Source: DATMBL01 sp050735975 | GTDB taxonomy: Bacteria > Desulfobacterota > Binatia > UBA9968 | DNA: 11,604 nt | Direction: 5' to 3' | Assembly: GCA_050735975.1 (NCBI GenBank) | Contig: JBOHVS010000327.1 | Span: forward strand, 1 to 11,604 | Shown: piece by piece, positions 1 through 7,026 of the stretch | Position numbering within the stretch: the first letter of the stretch is position 1 | Layout of the letters: the number at the start of each line of letters is the position of its first letter | Position numbers and translations under genes: made by a program | Notes under the pieces: model-generated | Seen by the model: only the letters and a program-made list of their open reading frames with translations | Told to the model about the DNA's origin: nothing | The model's database searches: none

Positions 1-3
1 ATA

Positions 4-207
4 ATGATTGACACGAGCAGAACCGGAATGCGTTGTCGGGCCAAAAAAATAGTCCGTGGCCACAAAGCAAACATTGAACCTGACAACCAGGGGACCATTG
101 TTTACGAAACAGAAAATCTGGGAAGACGACTGATTTTAGTGGATTGGGATAGCAATGCACCCTTGTATGTGTTTCCTGACGAGATCGAAATCACCGGTCA
201 AGGCTGA
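4..207 (+). CDS. Small SH3-like beta-barrel protein, function unknown
   Basis: A 67-residue soluble protein with no signal peptide or membrane segment. A basic N-terminal part (Gly8-Met-Arg-Cys-Arg-Ala-Lys-Lys) leads into short alternating hydrophobic strands: a GTIVYE strand, an ENLGR turn, an LILVDWD strand and a final VFPDEIEI strand. This strand-turn pattern resembles small SH3-like barrels. I recall similar short hypothetical proteins with a conserved ENLGR...VFP.EIE signature in uncultured bacteria, but I know no assigned function. The start is uncertain: the ATG lies three bases from the window edge, no ribosome binding site can be seen, and Met9 could also serve. It is transcribed away from the minus-strand operon, and its stop lies 27 nt before the nuoB-like stub. 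Composition suggests a real gene; the role is unknown. Confidence 0.6.
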   Translation: MIDTSRTGMRCRAKKIVRGHKANIEPDNQGTIVYETENLGRRLILVDWDSNAPLYVFPDEIEITGQG

Positions 208-234
208 CCCGCCGCGCTTTTGTGAGAGGGAGCC

Positions 235-321
235 ATGCGTTTAATCAACGCGCTGCCGCAGACGGTGTTCACGACGAAGGTAGATGACTTGCTCAACTGG
301 GGCCGCGCGTCGTCGAGCTAA
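235..321 (+). pseudogene. nuoB: 5' stub of NADH-quinone oxidoreductase subunit B (NuoB-like)
   Basis: An ATG preceded by a purine-rich Shine-Dalgarno stretch (224-232) opens a 28-codon reading frame. Its product contains LPQTVFTTKVDDLLNWGRAS, closely resembling the N-terminus of NuoB, the Fe-S subunit of respiratory complex I. In intact NuoB this segment (consensus TT..D...NWAR.SSLWP) is followed by the LACCAIEMM cluster-binding region. Here the frame hits TAA immediately after the third consecutive Ser, where Leu-Trp-Pro is expected. All Fe-S cysteines and over 80% of the protein are absent, and no NuoB sequence follows in any frame. It is therefore a broken gene start, probably left by a rearrangement that placed the zinc-ribbon fragment directly after it. 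Recognition rests on memory of the family motif, not on a search. Confidence 0.55.
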
Positions 322-478
322 GTTGCCCTAATGCGGCGTTCGCAAGCAAATTGTTCGCGATGACCTCGAAGCCGCCCTGGAACAATTCCGGGAAATCGCC
401 GCTGACCTTGTGGAAAACGACTCGCCGCGATCCCAGAGGCAACAAGAATCTTCGGACCAAGCGAGGCGAACCGATTAG
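288..478 (+). pseudogene. Frameshifted zinc-ribbon/helical fragment, unidentified
   Basis: From 332 to the TAG at 476-478 the sequence encodes Cys-Gly-Val-Arg-Lys followed by a strongly amphipathic, acidic helix (about DDLEAALEQFREIAADLVEN) and a Ser/Gln/Arg-rich polar tail. No start codon lies in this frame. In another frame just upstream, open from 288, the DNA reads Val-Val-Glu-Leu-Ser-Cys-Pro and then two bases before the TGC-GGC at 332. Restoring a single base at about 330 would give a continuous Cys-Pro-x-Cys-Gly zinc knuckle. I read this as the decayed or truncated end of a small zinc-ribbon protein with a one-base deletion. Only one CxxC pair is present. The upstream half overlaps the 3' end of the nuoB-like stub in another frame. 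The stop overlaps the convergent FKBP stop by two to three bases. Family unknown. Confidence 0.4.
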
Positions 479-906
479 GGCTCGCCCGGTTGGATGCCCA
501 GCACCTTAACGTTGAAATCCAAAGTTTTCCCCGCCAGAGGATGATTGAAATCCAGAATCACGGTTTCCGTTTTCACCTCACGGACACGGATGCTAAGATC
601 CTCTCCTTTTGGGCCTCGGGCACTGAGCGTGGCCCCGGCCTTTAATCCTGCAGCAGGAACATCGGTCTTCGGTATTTCCTTGAAACCTTCGGGATCAACC
701 GGCCCGTACGCTTCTTCTGGTTGGACTCGAATGCTTTTTTCCTCATTGATCTCCATTCCGGAAAGGCCTTTCTCCAGGCCCGGAATAATCTCACGCTGCC
801 CGTGCGTATAAGTGATCGGACCCTTTCCCTTGTTGGATTCAATGACCTTTCCGTTATCGTCCGAAAGAGTGTATTCAAAACTCACGACAGATCCTTTGTT
901 GATCAT
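475..906 (-). CDS. FKBP-type peptidyl-prolyl isomerase, SlyD-like
   Basis: A 143-residue cytoplasmic prolyl cis-trans isomerase/chaperone of the SlyD/FkpB type. The FKBP fold starts with VVSFEYTLSDDNGKVIESN and continues with an active-site region containing THGQ and IIPGLEKGLSGM. The flap or insert-in-flap chaperone domain follows from about residue 70 (EAYGP...GFKEIP) to about 125. The chain closes with the typical DFNHPLAGKTLDFNVKVLGI strand. There is no histidine/cysteine-rich metal-binding tail, unlike E. coli SlyD (196 aa), so it matches the short SlyD-like group. The ATG at 906 is preceded by a good AAGGAGGG Shine-Dalgarno (911-918), which fixes the start. It lies 186 bp downstream of recJ behind a possible terminator, so it may have its own promoter, but none is clear. 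It has no signal peptide. Confidence 0.93.
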   Translation of the reverse strand: MINKGSVVSFEYTLSDDNGKVIESNKGKGPITYTHGQREIIPGLEKGLSGMEINEEKSIRVQPEEAYGPVDPEGFKEIPKTDVPAAGLKAGATLSARGPKGEDLSIRVREVKTETVILDFNHPLAGKTLDFNVKVLGIQPGEP

Positions 907-932
907 TTTTCCCTCCTTCTCGTTTTTGATTT

Positions 933-944
933 GAGCGAAAGCTC
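933..944. other. Small hairpin in FKBP upstream region
   Basis: GAGC-GAAA-GCTC forms a perfect 4-bp stem with a four-base loop about 27 nt upstream of the FKBP start. On the plus strand the loop would be a GNRA-type tetraloop; on the transcribed minus strand it reads TTTC. It is not followed by a T-run, so it is not a terminator. With such a short stem it may be chance. Confidence 0.2.
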
Positions 945-1022
945 CGGGTAGGAATGATGAACGACGGACTTGACTGACTCTTTTAGGCTATACCCTGAAC
1001 AGAGTCGGTACAACCCCGGTGC

Positions 1023-1053
1023 AAAAAAATGATCTGACACGCTTGGGGGTCAG
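1023..1053 (-). terminator. Possible weak Rho-independent terminator after recJ
   Basis: Reading the minus strand past the recJ stop, CTGAC (1053-1049) can pair with GTCAG (1038-1034) across a 10-nt loop. Seven T residues (1029-1023) follow four bases later. The stem is only 5 bp and the loop is large, so the structure is weak. Its placement about 40 nt after recJ and the uninterrupted T-run suggest it may separate recJ from the FKBP gene. Confidence 0.35.
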
Positions 1054-1092
1054 TCGAGAAAAGGAGTGAGGCTCATAGGGAATTACGGAGCG

Positions 1093-2841
1093 TTAGATTT
1101 GAACCGGTTCATCAGCTCTCGCGGGGCGGGCGTCGACAATCTTCAATTCGACGCTTGAGTTTCCGTTCCATTCGTTTTCAGTCAAGCGATAGACCAGGTC
1201 GACAGCCGCGCCTGAGCCGCCACAAAATTCCTCATTCACCCCGAAAGCTACTCCGCCGATAAAACGCCCACCCTGGCGCAGTCGAAAGCGCGCGCCGGCG
1301 GAGATAACTTTGCGCTCGCAGACCTCCACCCCTCGGCTCATAAACAGCGGCTCCGGATTGCCGACCCCGAAGGGTTTGAGCGAGTCGATCTCTCGCATCA
1401 GCGGCAAACCGATCTCTGAAAACCCCAATTCGGCGTCAACCTGAAGCAGCGGCACAAGGTCTTCGGAGGTCAGAAGCTCGCGCGCGACACGCTCGAACGA
1501 TTCTATGAACGCGCCCAGGCGCTCTTCCTTGATGGTCAACCCGCCGGCGTACTCGTGGCCGCCGTATTTTTCCAAACACTCGCCGCAGCGACGGAATCCC
1601 TCTACCATATGAAACCCACGAATGCTCCTGGCCGATCCTTTGCCGTGGCCTCCGGTGAATCCGATGACCACAGTAGGGCGATAGAACCGCTCGACGATGC
1701 GGGACGCCACAATGCCCAAAACTCCGGGATGCCAGCGCTCGCCGCCCAATACCAGAGAATACCGGCCCACGCCGTCCATGCTCGCATCCGCCTGCAGAAA
1801 CGCCTGTTCCAATACCTCCGCCTCAACGACCCGACGTTCCCGGTTGTGGGCATCGAGCTCTTGCGCGATGCGCAAAGCCGTTTCGCTGGAGGCCGTGGTG
1901 AGTAGTTCCACTACCTTGATGCCATAATCCACCCGGCCGGCGGCGTTGATCCGCGGACCCAGTTGAAAGCCCACCTGTCCGGCGCTGACTTCGCCGGGCG
2001 GGATGTTTGCGACCTGTTTGAGCGCGAGCACTCCCGGGCGCGTGGAGTTTCCGAGTTCTTGAAGGCCGCGCCGAAGAAGAGTGCGGTTCACGCCCTTGAG
2101 CGGGACCATATCAGCGATGGTGCCGAGGGTGACGATATCGAGGTAGCGCCGCAGATCGGGATCTCCTGAGTCCTTAAACCAGCCGAGGGCGCGCAGCTTT
2201 GCCCGCAGTCCGATGACGAGATAAAACGCCAGACCCGCGGCGCAGAGTCCCTTGTCCGGGAAGGCGCAATCGCGACGATGCGGATTGATAACGGCGATCG
2301 CATCGGGAAGCTTGTCCGGAGGCTGATGATGATCCACTACGACCATCTCGAGCCCCATTTCTTTGGCGGCATCGACCTCATGAGCATTCGAGATGCCGCA
2401 ATCGACGGTCACAACGAGTCGAACCCCGCGGTCTCTCAGCCGCCGGAGACCTTCGACATTGAGGCCGTAACCCTCCTCGATTCGATGTGGAATGTGATAG
2501 ATCGCCCCGGCGCCGATCTCTCTCAGAAACGAGACCAGCACGGAGGCCCCGGTGGTTCCATCGACGTCATAATCGCCCCAGATGCCGATGAGTTCCCTAT
2601 CCTTAACGGCATGGACGATGCGATCGACAGCGGCCTCCATGTCCGCCATCAGGAAAGGCGAAGGAAGATCCGAACGGAGACTCGAGGAAAGATAAACCCT
2701 GGCCGCGGCCGCGTCGATAAGCCCGCGCAACGCCAGGATGCGCGCCAACAATGGCGAGATTTTTAAATCCCTAACATGACAGGCGGCGATTGCCAGGTCG
2801 GCTTCCTTGAGAACCCAACGCTTCCGGATGGCGCTTCCCAT
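1093..2841 (-). CDS. recJ: Single-stranded-DNA-specific exonuclease RecJ
   Basis: A 5'-3' single-strand DNA exonuclease used in recombination and mismatch repair; 582 residues, normal for the family. The DHH phosphoesterase core shows GDYDVDG (residues 89-95), VTVDCG (144-149) and VVDHH (168-172), whose Asp and His residues bind two Mn/Mg ions. It continues with the NAAGR motif (299-303). The DHHA1 domain carries HPGVLGIVASR (371-381), KGSARS (401-406) and GGHEYAGG (427-434). A C-terminal OB-fold-like domain follows. Every key metal ligand I can recognise is present. The ATG at 2841 gives the usual RecJ start (KRWVLKEAD), but no Shine-Dalgarno precedes it; instead a short leader frame ends with TAA directly against the ATG. 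It lies 85 bp after secF, the common secD-secF-recJ order, so co-transcription is likely. Confidence 0.97.
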   Translation of the reverse strand: MGSAIRKRWVLKEADLAIAACHVRDLKISPLLARILALRGLIDAAAARVYLSSSLRSDLPSPFLMADMEAAVDRIVHAVKDRELIGIWGDYDVDGTTGASVLVSFLREIGAGAIYHIPHRIEEGYGLNVEGLRRLRDRGVRLVVTVDCGISNAHEVDAAKEMGLEMVVVDHHQPPDKLPDAIAVINPHRRDCAFPDKGLCAAGLAFYLVIGLRAKLRALGWFKDSGDPDLRRYLDIVTLGTIADMVPLKGVNRTLLRRGLQELGNSTRPGVLALKQVANIPPGEVSAGQVGFQLGPRINAAGRVDYGIKVVELLTTASSETALRIAQELDAHNRERRVVEAEVLEQAFLQADASMDGVGRYSLVLGGERWHPGVLGIVASRIVERFYRPTVVIGFTGGHGKGSARSIRGFHMVEGFRRCGECLEKYGGHEYAGGLTIKEERLGAFIESFERVARELLTSEDLVPLLQVDAELGFSEIGLPLMREIDSLKPFGVGNPEPLFMSRGVEVCERKVISAGARFRLRQGGRFIGGVAFGVNEEFCGGSGAAVDLVYRLTENEWNGNSSVELKIVDARPARADEPVQI

Positions 2842-2877
2842 TTATCTGTGGTTGCGCTTGATCATTCGCGGTTGCAT
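2842..2877 (-). other. Possible 11-codon leader ORF abutting recJ
   Basis: An ATG at 2877 opens an 11-residue frame (MQPRMIKRNHR), rich in basic residues, whose TAA stop is immediately adjacent to the recJ ATG. recJ itself has no purine-rich ribosome binding site, so translation could be coupled through this mini-frame by a terminating ribosome. The leader's own ribosome binding site is also poor (an AGGGA about 15 nt upstream). Codons alone cannot prove it is translated. Confidence 0.25.
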
Positions 2878-2890
2878 AGAAAGGGAGTCC

Positions 2891-2914
2891 CTGTCTCTAT
2901 CTCTGTCTCTGTCT
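2891..2914. repeat. Hexanucleotide tandem repeat (CTGTCT)4
   Basis: Four head-to-tail copies of CTGTCT, the second with one substitution (CTATCT), occupy the secF-recJ spacer. On the transcribed strand this is a purine-rich AGACAG tract, 14-50 nt before the leader frame and recJ start. Such tracts can slip in length; because the unit is non-coding and six bases long, variation would change spacing only. Confidence 0.8.
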
Positions 2915-2926
2915 CATCGTGCAAGT

Positions 2927-3850
2927 TTATCTTCTCGTCCCCTTCTCCCACATGAGAATAACAGGGGATGCAATGAAGATAGTCGAATAGACGCCGGAAA
3001 TGAAACCTACAATGAGCGAGAAGGCAAACGGCCTGATCACCGCGCCGCCCAGCGTGTAAAGAGCGGTAAGAACCAGCAGCGTGGTGGTCGTCGTCAAGAT
3101 CGTGCGGCTCAAGGTCTCATTGATACTCGTGTTGATGATGCTTTCCAAGCTTTCCCGCTTGATCTTACGCATGTTTTCCCGGATGCGATCGCAAATGACG
3201 ACGGTGTCATTGACTGAGAAGCCGACGATCGTAAGCAGCGCCGCTATGATCGTCAGGTCAAACTCGTAGTTCGCCAGGATCAGCGCCCCCACCGTTACCA
3301 GGACGTCATGAACCAGCGCAATCACGGCTCCGAGGCCGAACTGGAGTCCAAATCGAGAACCAAAGTTCCAGCCAAAGCGCGCCCAGATATAAACTCCCAT
3401 CATGATCGTCGCCGCAATGACGGACAAAGTCCCTTTCCGCCGCAGGTCTTCACCGATCTTCGGTCCCACGAACTCAATCCTGCGCAGTTCAAATTTCTCG
3501 TCTCCGAACTGCGCCGATAGAGCCTTGTTGATTTGTTCTCCTAAGGTACCGCTGTCCACGGATGTTCGTTCGAAACGAACCAGATACTCGTTGGCTTCCG
3601 CCTCGCCGAAATCCTGAATAACGCCGCCACCCAGTTGAACCTTCTCCAAAGCCCGCCGGATTTCCGGAATCGAAACCCTTTGCTCGAACTTCAATTGCAC
3701 CATGGTTCCGCCGGCGAAGTCGACCCCGAGATTGGGTCCTTTGGTAAACAGAAGAGCCAAAACCGCAAGATTGACGATCGTCGAGATGATAACCGCGATC
3801 CTACGGTAACGCGTAAACGGGATTTTTGTTCCCGGCTTGATGAGCTGCAT
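2927..3850 (-). CDS. secF: Protein translocase subunit SecF
   Basis: Inner-membrane subunit of the SecDF complex, which uses the proton gradient to help pull secreted proteins through SecYEG. It has 307 residues and six predicted membrane helices: the first at about 18-36, then a periplasmic domain containing GVDFAGGT (42-49), then five helices from about 142 to 300. The signature NDTVVICDRIREN (214-226) carries the conserved Asp and Arg of helix 4-5, and RTILTTTTTLLVL (249-261) follows. An upstream in-frame start (3961) would add 37 residues that only overlap the end of secD and match nothing in the family. The ATG at 3850 has an AGGGG Shine-Dalgarno and lies 8 nt after the secD stop, so it was chosen. 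It works with the adjacent secD and yajC. Confidence 0.97.
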   Translation of the reverse strand: MQLIKPGTKIPFTRYRRIAVIISTIVNLAVLALLFTKGPNLGVDFAGGTMVQLKFEQRVSIPEIRRALEKVQLGGGVIQDFGEAEANEYLVRFERTSVDSGTLGEQINKALSAQFGDEKFELRRIEFVGPKIGEDLRRKGTLSVIAATIMMGVYIWARFGWNFGSRFGLQFGLGAVIALVHDVLVTVGALILANYEFDLTIIAALLTIVGFSVNDTVVICDRIRENMRKIKRESLESIINTSINETLSRTILTTTTTLLVLTALYTLGGAVIRPFAFSLIVGFISGVYSTIFIASPVILMWEKGTRR

Positions 3851-3855
3851 AGTTT

Positions 3856-3860
3856 CCCCT
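3856..3860 (-). promoter_or_regulatory. Ribosome binding site deciding the secF start
   Basis: AGGGG on the minus strand, 5 nt before the ATG at 3850, overlaps the secD TAG stop. It supports the 307-residue SecF over the longer frame that begins inside secD, and it suggests translational coupling between the two genes. Confidence 0.7.
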
Positions 3861-5460
3861 AGACGCTGACCCGATCCAGCTTTCGCGCCGCCATCCGATA
3901 ATCGTAGTAAACTCGCGTGAGATAGACGGATGTTATTACGGTAGTCAGAATACCCACGCAAAGCGTTACGGCAAAGCCTTTGATCGGACCGGTCCCGAAC
4001 TGGAACAGGATCACGCCCGAGAGAAAAGTGGTGATATTTGAATCCAATATTGCGGGTAAGGCGTTTTGATAACCCGCTTCAACGGCCGATCGCGGCGCCC
4101 GTCCGGCTCGCAGCTCTTCTCGAATCCGCTCGTTGATCAAAACGTTGGCGTCCACGGCCATGCCCAGGGTAAGCACGATTCCGGCAATTCCCGGGAGCGT
4201 CAACACCGCCTGGAACCCCGCCAGAATCGCCAACAAGAAAACGACGTTAAAAATCAACGCGACCACGGCCACCACCCCAGCGCCCTTATAGTATGCGATT
4301 ATGAAAACGATGATGAGCGCGCCGCCGACGATAAACGACGTAATACCCTGTCTAATGGAATCCCGCCCCAGAGACGGCCCGACGGTTCGCTCCTCGACGA
4401 TTTCTACGGGCGCAGGGAGGGCGCCGGCGCGAAGAACGATCGCCAGATCGCGCGCTTCTTTGATGTCGAAGCTCCCGGTGATCGTCGCCCGGCCGCCGCC
4501 GATACGGTCCTGGATCACCGGAGCCGAATACACCCGGTTATCGAGGACGATCGCCAGGCGCCGCTTCACGTTTGCGCCCGTGATCTGTTCGAACAGCCGC
4601 GCGCCGCTCGAGTTCAAGATCAATTCCACGTGCGGCCCCTCCAACTGCGTCGGCGGCCGGACACGGGCATCGACGATGTACTCGCCCGTCATCAAGGTGC
4701 GCGCTTCAAGCAGATACGGGATCTTGTCGCCGCCGAGTCTTCCATCTTCTCTGGACCCATAGCCATAAAGGATTTCACGGCCCGGCGGTGGGCCGCTGCG
4801 CAGCGCCTCCTCGATGTTTCCAGTATCGTCGACAAGCTTGAATTCCAGCAGCGCCGTTTTTCCGATGATCTCCTTTGCTCTCTCGGAGTCCTGGATGCCG
4901 GGCAGTTGAACCAGTATGTCCTGCTGCCCCTGCCTTTGGATGGTCGGTTCGCTCACCCCGAATTGGTCGATGCGGTTGCGGATCGTTTCCAGCGATTGAT
5001 CGACCGCATAATCGCGGATCGAGCGCATTTCTTCCTTGCTCAGGGCCAGAGTGAAATCCGTAACGCCGCCGGCGGTCTGAGTGTTGACGACCGCAAGGTT
5101 GGGAAAATCTCCTTTCAAAACGCTTCTAACCCGCTCGGCGTTCGCCGCCGGAACTTTTACTTGCAGCTGCGCGCCTTGAATCCTTTCCACCGTCGCGTCC
5201 GATATTCCTCGGTCGCGGAAGATATTGGTGAGATCGCCCTTGATCCGATCGACGCCGTTCTCGACGGCCTTGTCAACTTTTACCTCCAGCACCAGATGGG
5301 TTCCGCCTTGCAAATCCAAACCTCGATGGAGCTTGTCGGTCGGCAAGATGCCGCTCCACCAAGAAGGCAGGGGGTCAACAAATGTGGGGGTGAGATAGAG
5401 GACCGCGGTCAATGTCGCGATCAGGAAAAATGTGAATCGAGCCGTAAGACCCCGTCGCAT
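3859..5460 (-). CDS. secD: Protein translocase subunit SecD
   Basis: Large inner-membrane partner of SecF, with the periplasmic domain that binds the emerging preprotein. It has 533 residues, the usual length for non-enteric SecD. The first membrane helix lies at about 8-28. The family hallmark GLDLQGGTHLVLEV (47-60) follows. The P1 periplasmic domain spans roughly 60-365 and includes RIDQFGVSEP. Five further helices then carry GMAVDANVLINERIREEL (433-450), where Asp437 corresponds to the proton-path aspartate, and SNITTFLSG (474-482). The ATG at 5460 is preceded by AAAGGAG (5467-5473), and the yajC stop lies between that site and the ATG. secF starts 8 nt after the secD stop. No key residue appears missing. 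It belongs to the tgt-yajC-secD-secF operon. Confidence 0.98.
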   Translation of the reverse strand: MRRGLTARFTFFLIATLTAVLYLTPTFVDPLPSWWSGILPTDKLHRGLDLQGGTHLVLEVKVDKAVENGVDRIKGDLTNIFRDRGISDATVERIQGAQLQVKVPAANAERVRSVLKGDFPNLAVVNTQTAGGVTDFTLALSKEEMRSIRDYAVDQSLETIRNRIDQFGVSEPTIQRQGQQDILVQLPGIQDSERAKEIIGKTALLEFKLVDDTGNIEEALRSGPPPGREILYGYGSREDGRLGGDKIPYLLEARTLMTGEYIVDARVRPPTQLEGPHVELILNSSGARLFEQITGANVKRRLAIVLDNRVYSAPVIQDRIGGGRATITGSFDIKEARDLAIVLRAGALPAPVEIVEERTVGPSLGRDSIRQGITSFIVGGALIIVFIIAYYKGAGVVAVVALIFNVVFLLAILAGFQAVLTLPGIAGIVLTLGMAVDANVLINERIREELRAGRAPRSAVEAGYQNALPAILDSNITTFLSGVILFQFGTGPIKGFAVTLCVGILTTVITSVYLTRVYYDYRMAARKLDRVSV

Positions 5461-5463
5461 TCT

Positions 5464-5799
5464 CTACTCCTTTGCTTCTTTCGCGGACGCTTTCTCACCG
5501 GTCACAACAGCGGAGATTTGCGGCCGGTGAACGCGGACCCTCACGTTGGGAGCCACCTCCAGAGTCACCACGTTATCCGTCAGGTTGATTACCTTACCGT
5601 AAATTCCCCCGGCCGTCATCACCTCGTCATTTTTCTTGATCTTGCTTAGCATCTCCCGATGCTCTTTTGCTTTCTTTTGCTGTGGTCGAATCAGCAGAAA
5701 ATAAAAAATTATAAAGACCAACACCAGAGGCAAAAAGCTGATGAGCTGGCTCGGACCTCCGCCTCCCGGGGCGGTCTGCGCATAGGCGATATCCCACAT
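5464..5799 (-). CDS. yajC: Preprotein translocase subunit YajC
   Basis: A 111-residue accessory membrane protein of the SecDF-YajC complex. A short glycine/proline-rich N-terminus (PGGGGPSQ) precedes a single membrane helix at about 19-37. The family signature FYFLLIRPQQKKAKEH (32-47) follows at the cytoplasmic edge. The C-terminal small beta domain contains GGIYGKV and ends in a charged Lys/Glu tail. Length and motif are typical. A perfect AGGAGG (5804-5809) sits 4 nt before the ATG and overlaps the tgt stop codon, so the two genes are tightly coupled. Its stop is 3 nt before secD. The conserved tgt-yajC-secD-secF order confirms the identity. Confidence 0.97.
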   Translation of the reverse strand: MWDIAYAQTAPGGGGPSQLISFLPLVLVFIIFYFLLIRPQQKKAKEHREMLSKIKKNDEVMTAGGIYGKVINLTDNVVTLEVAPNVRVRVHRPQISAVVTGEKASAKEAKE

Positions 5800-5807
5800 G
5801 GTTCCTC

Positions 5808-6929
5808 CTAGGACATGATCTCATTAAGAATGCCGGCGCCGGCTTCTTGACTCCAAAAATCGCTCCGTTCTCCGCGAACGGCTTCACGACAGCCTTCCAT
5901 AAGCCGATGATAGAAGTAAAGGTTATGCAGACTATTCAATTGCGATGCAAGGATTTCACCCGCGACGTACAAATGGCGCAGATAAGCACGAGAGAAATTC
6001 CGGCAACAATAGCAGTCGCAACCTTCATCCGCCGGACGCGAGTCGTTGGCAAATTCCGCGCGTTTGATGCTGAGCTTCCCGCGGGAAGTGAACAGCGTGC
6101 CGTTCCGCGCGTTGCGGGTCGGAATGACGCAGTCGAACATGTCGAAGCCCGCGCGGACAGCGTTGATGATATCTTCGGGCCGCCCGACCCCCATCAAATA
6201 CCGGGGTCGATCTTCGGGCAACAATCCGGCCGTGAACGCGCCAATGGCCTGAAATAGCTTCTCCCCCTCGCCAACGCCGAGCCCGCCGACAGCAAACCCC
6301 TCAAACGGCATCGGCGCCATCTCATTCACGCAAAACTGACGCAGATCTTCGTGCATGCCGCCTTGCACGATCCCGAACATCAATTGGTCGTCTTTCTGCC
6401 GTGCGCTCAAGCACCGCTCCGCCCATCGGATCGTCCGTTCGGTCGAGGTTCGGACATAGTCGCGCGCGGCATCGTGGGGAATACATTCATCCAACGCCAT
6501 AGCTATGTCGCTTCCCAAGGATTCTTGAATTTCCACCGCCTTCTCCGGCGTGAGCAGATGGTACGAGCCATCGATGTGCGACTGAAAACGAGCACCTTCT
6601 TCCGTGATCTTGCGCATGGCCGCGAGACTAAAAACCTGGTACCCGCCGCTGTCGGTCAGAATCGGTCCGTCCCAACCCATAAATCGGTGCAGTCCCCCGA
6701 CGCCCCGAATGAGTTCGGCCCCCGGACGGAGGTAGAGATGGTAGGTGTTGCCGAGAAGGATCTGACAACCCATTTCCTTCAGGTCCCTGGGCAACAGCGC
6801 TTTCACCGTACCCTGCGTCCCTACGGGCATAAAGGCCGGAGTTTCGATGATGCCGTGCGCGGTGACCAGACGACCAAGGCGCGCTCGGGTCAGCGGATCT
6901 TTCTTGATCACTTCGAAATGAGACGCCAT
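5808..6929 (-). CDS. tgt: tRNA-guanine(34) transglycosylase
   Basis: Exchanges guanine 34 in the anticodon of tRNA Asp, Asn, His and Tyr for preQ1, the step before QueA. It has 373 residues, matching the bacterial enzyme. LTDSGGYQVFSL (91-102) carries the general acid/base Asp93, with substrate-pocket residues in GIVQGG (186-191) and GGLGVGE (215-221). FDCVIPTRNARNG (265-277) carries the nucleophile Asp266 and the tRNA-recognition segment. Zinc is bound by Cys304, Cys306, Cys309 and His335. All are intact. The ATG at 6929 gives a normal N-terminus but has only a weak TTGTGAG upstream. It follows queA in the usual order but behind a 384-bp spacer, so it may have its own promoter in the AT-rich stretch just upstream. 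A TAAAAT hexamer at 6948-6943 is too close to the ATG to be convincing. Confidence 0.98.
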   Translation of the reverse strand: MASHFEVIKKDPLTRARLGRLVTAHGIIETPAFMPVGTQGTVKALLPRDLKEMGCQILLGNTYHLYLRPGAELIRGVGGLHRFMGWDGPILTDSGGYQVFSLAAMRKITEEGARFQSHIDGSYHLLTPEKAVEIQESLGSDIAMALDECIPHDAARDYVRTSTERTIRWAERCLSARQKDDQLMFGIVQGGMHEDLRQFCVNEMAPMPFEGFAVGGLGVGEGEKLFQAIGAFTAGLLPEDRPRYLMGVGRPEDIINAVRAGFDMFDCVIPTRNARNGTLFTSRGKLSIKRAEFANDSRPADEGCDCYCCRNFSRAYLRHLYVAGEILASQLNSLHNLYFYHRLMEGCREAVRGERSDFWSQEAGAGILNEIMS

Positions 6930-7026
6930 CTCACAATTTTCGATTTTAGATTGGATTTATTAAGGGGTTCATAAGTAAGTTGTCGGCGACCGAGGGGCGA
7001 GACCTGCAGAGCAGCGGGCACGAATC

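Noticed and set aside
2885..2888. GGG-AGT-CCC mini palindrome between secF and recJ as a terminator
   Set aside because: The stem is only three to four base pairs with a broken T-run, too weak to be called a terminator.
3851..3961. N-terminal extension of SecF from an upstream in-frame start
   Set aside because: The extra 37 residues come from the overlapping secD 3' end, and the ATG at 3850 has its own ribosome binding site and a family-like N-terminus.
4066..5649. Very long (527-codon) plus-strand open frame
   Set aside because: It lies antisense to secD and yajC, both unmistakable. The product is rich in Arg, His and Asp with no recognisable domain, as expected of a GC-rich shadow frame.
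6351..6974. 207-codon plus-strand frame opposite tgt
   Set aside because: A shadow of the strongly conserved tgt coding sequence; composition is typical of an antisense frame.
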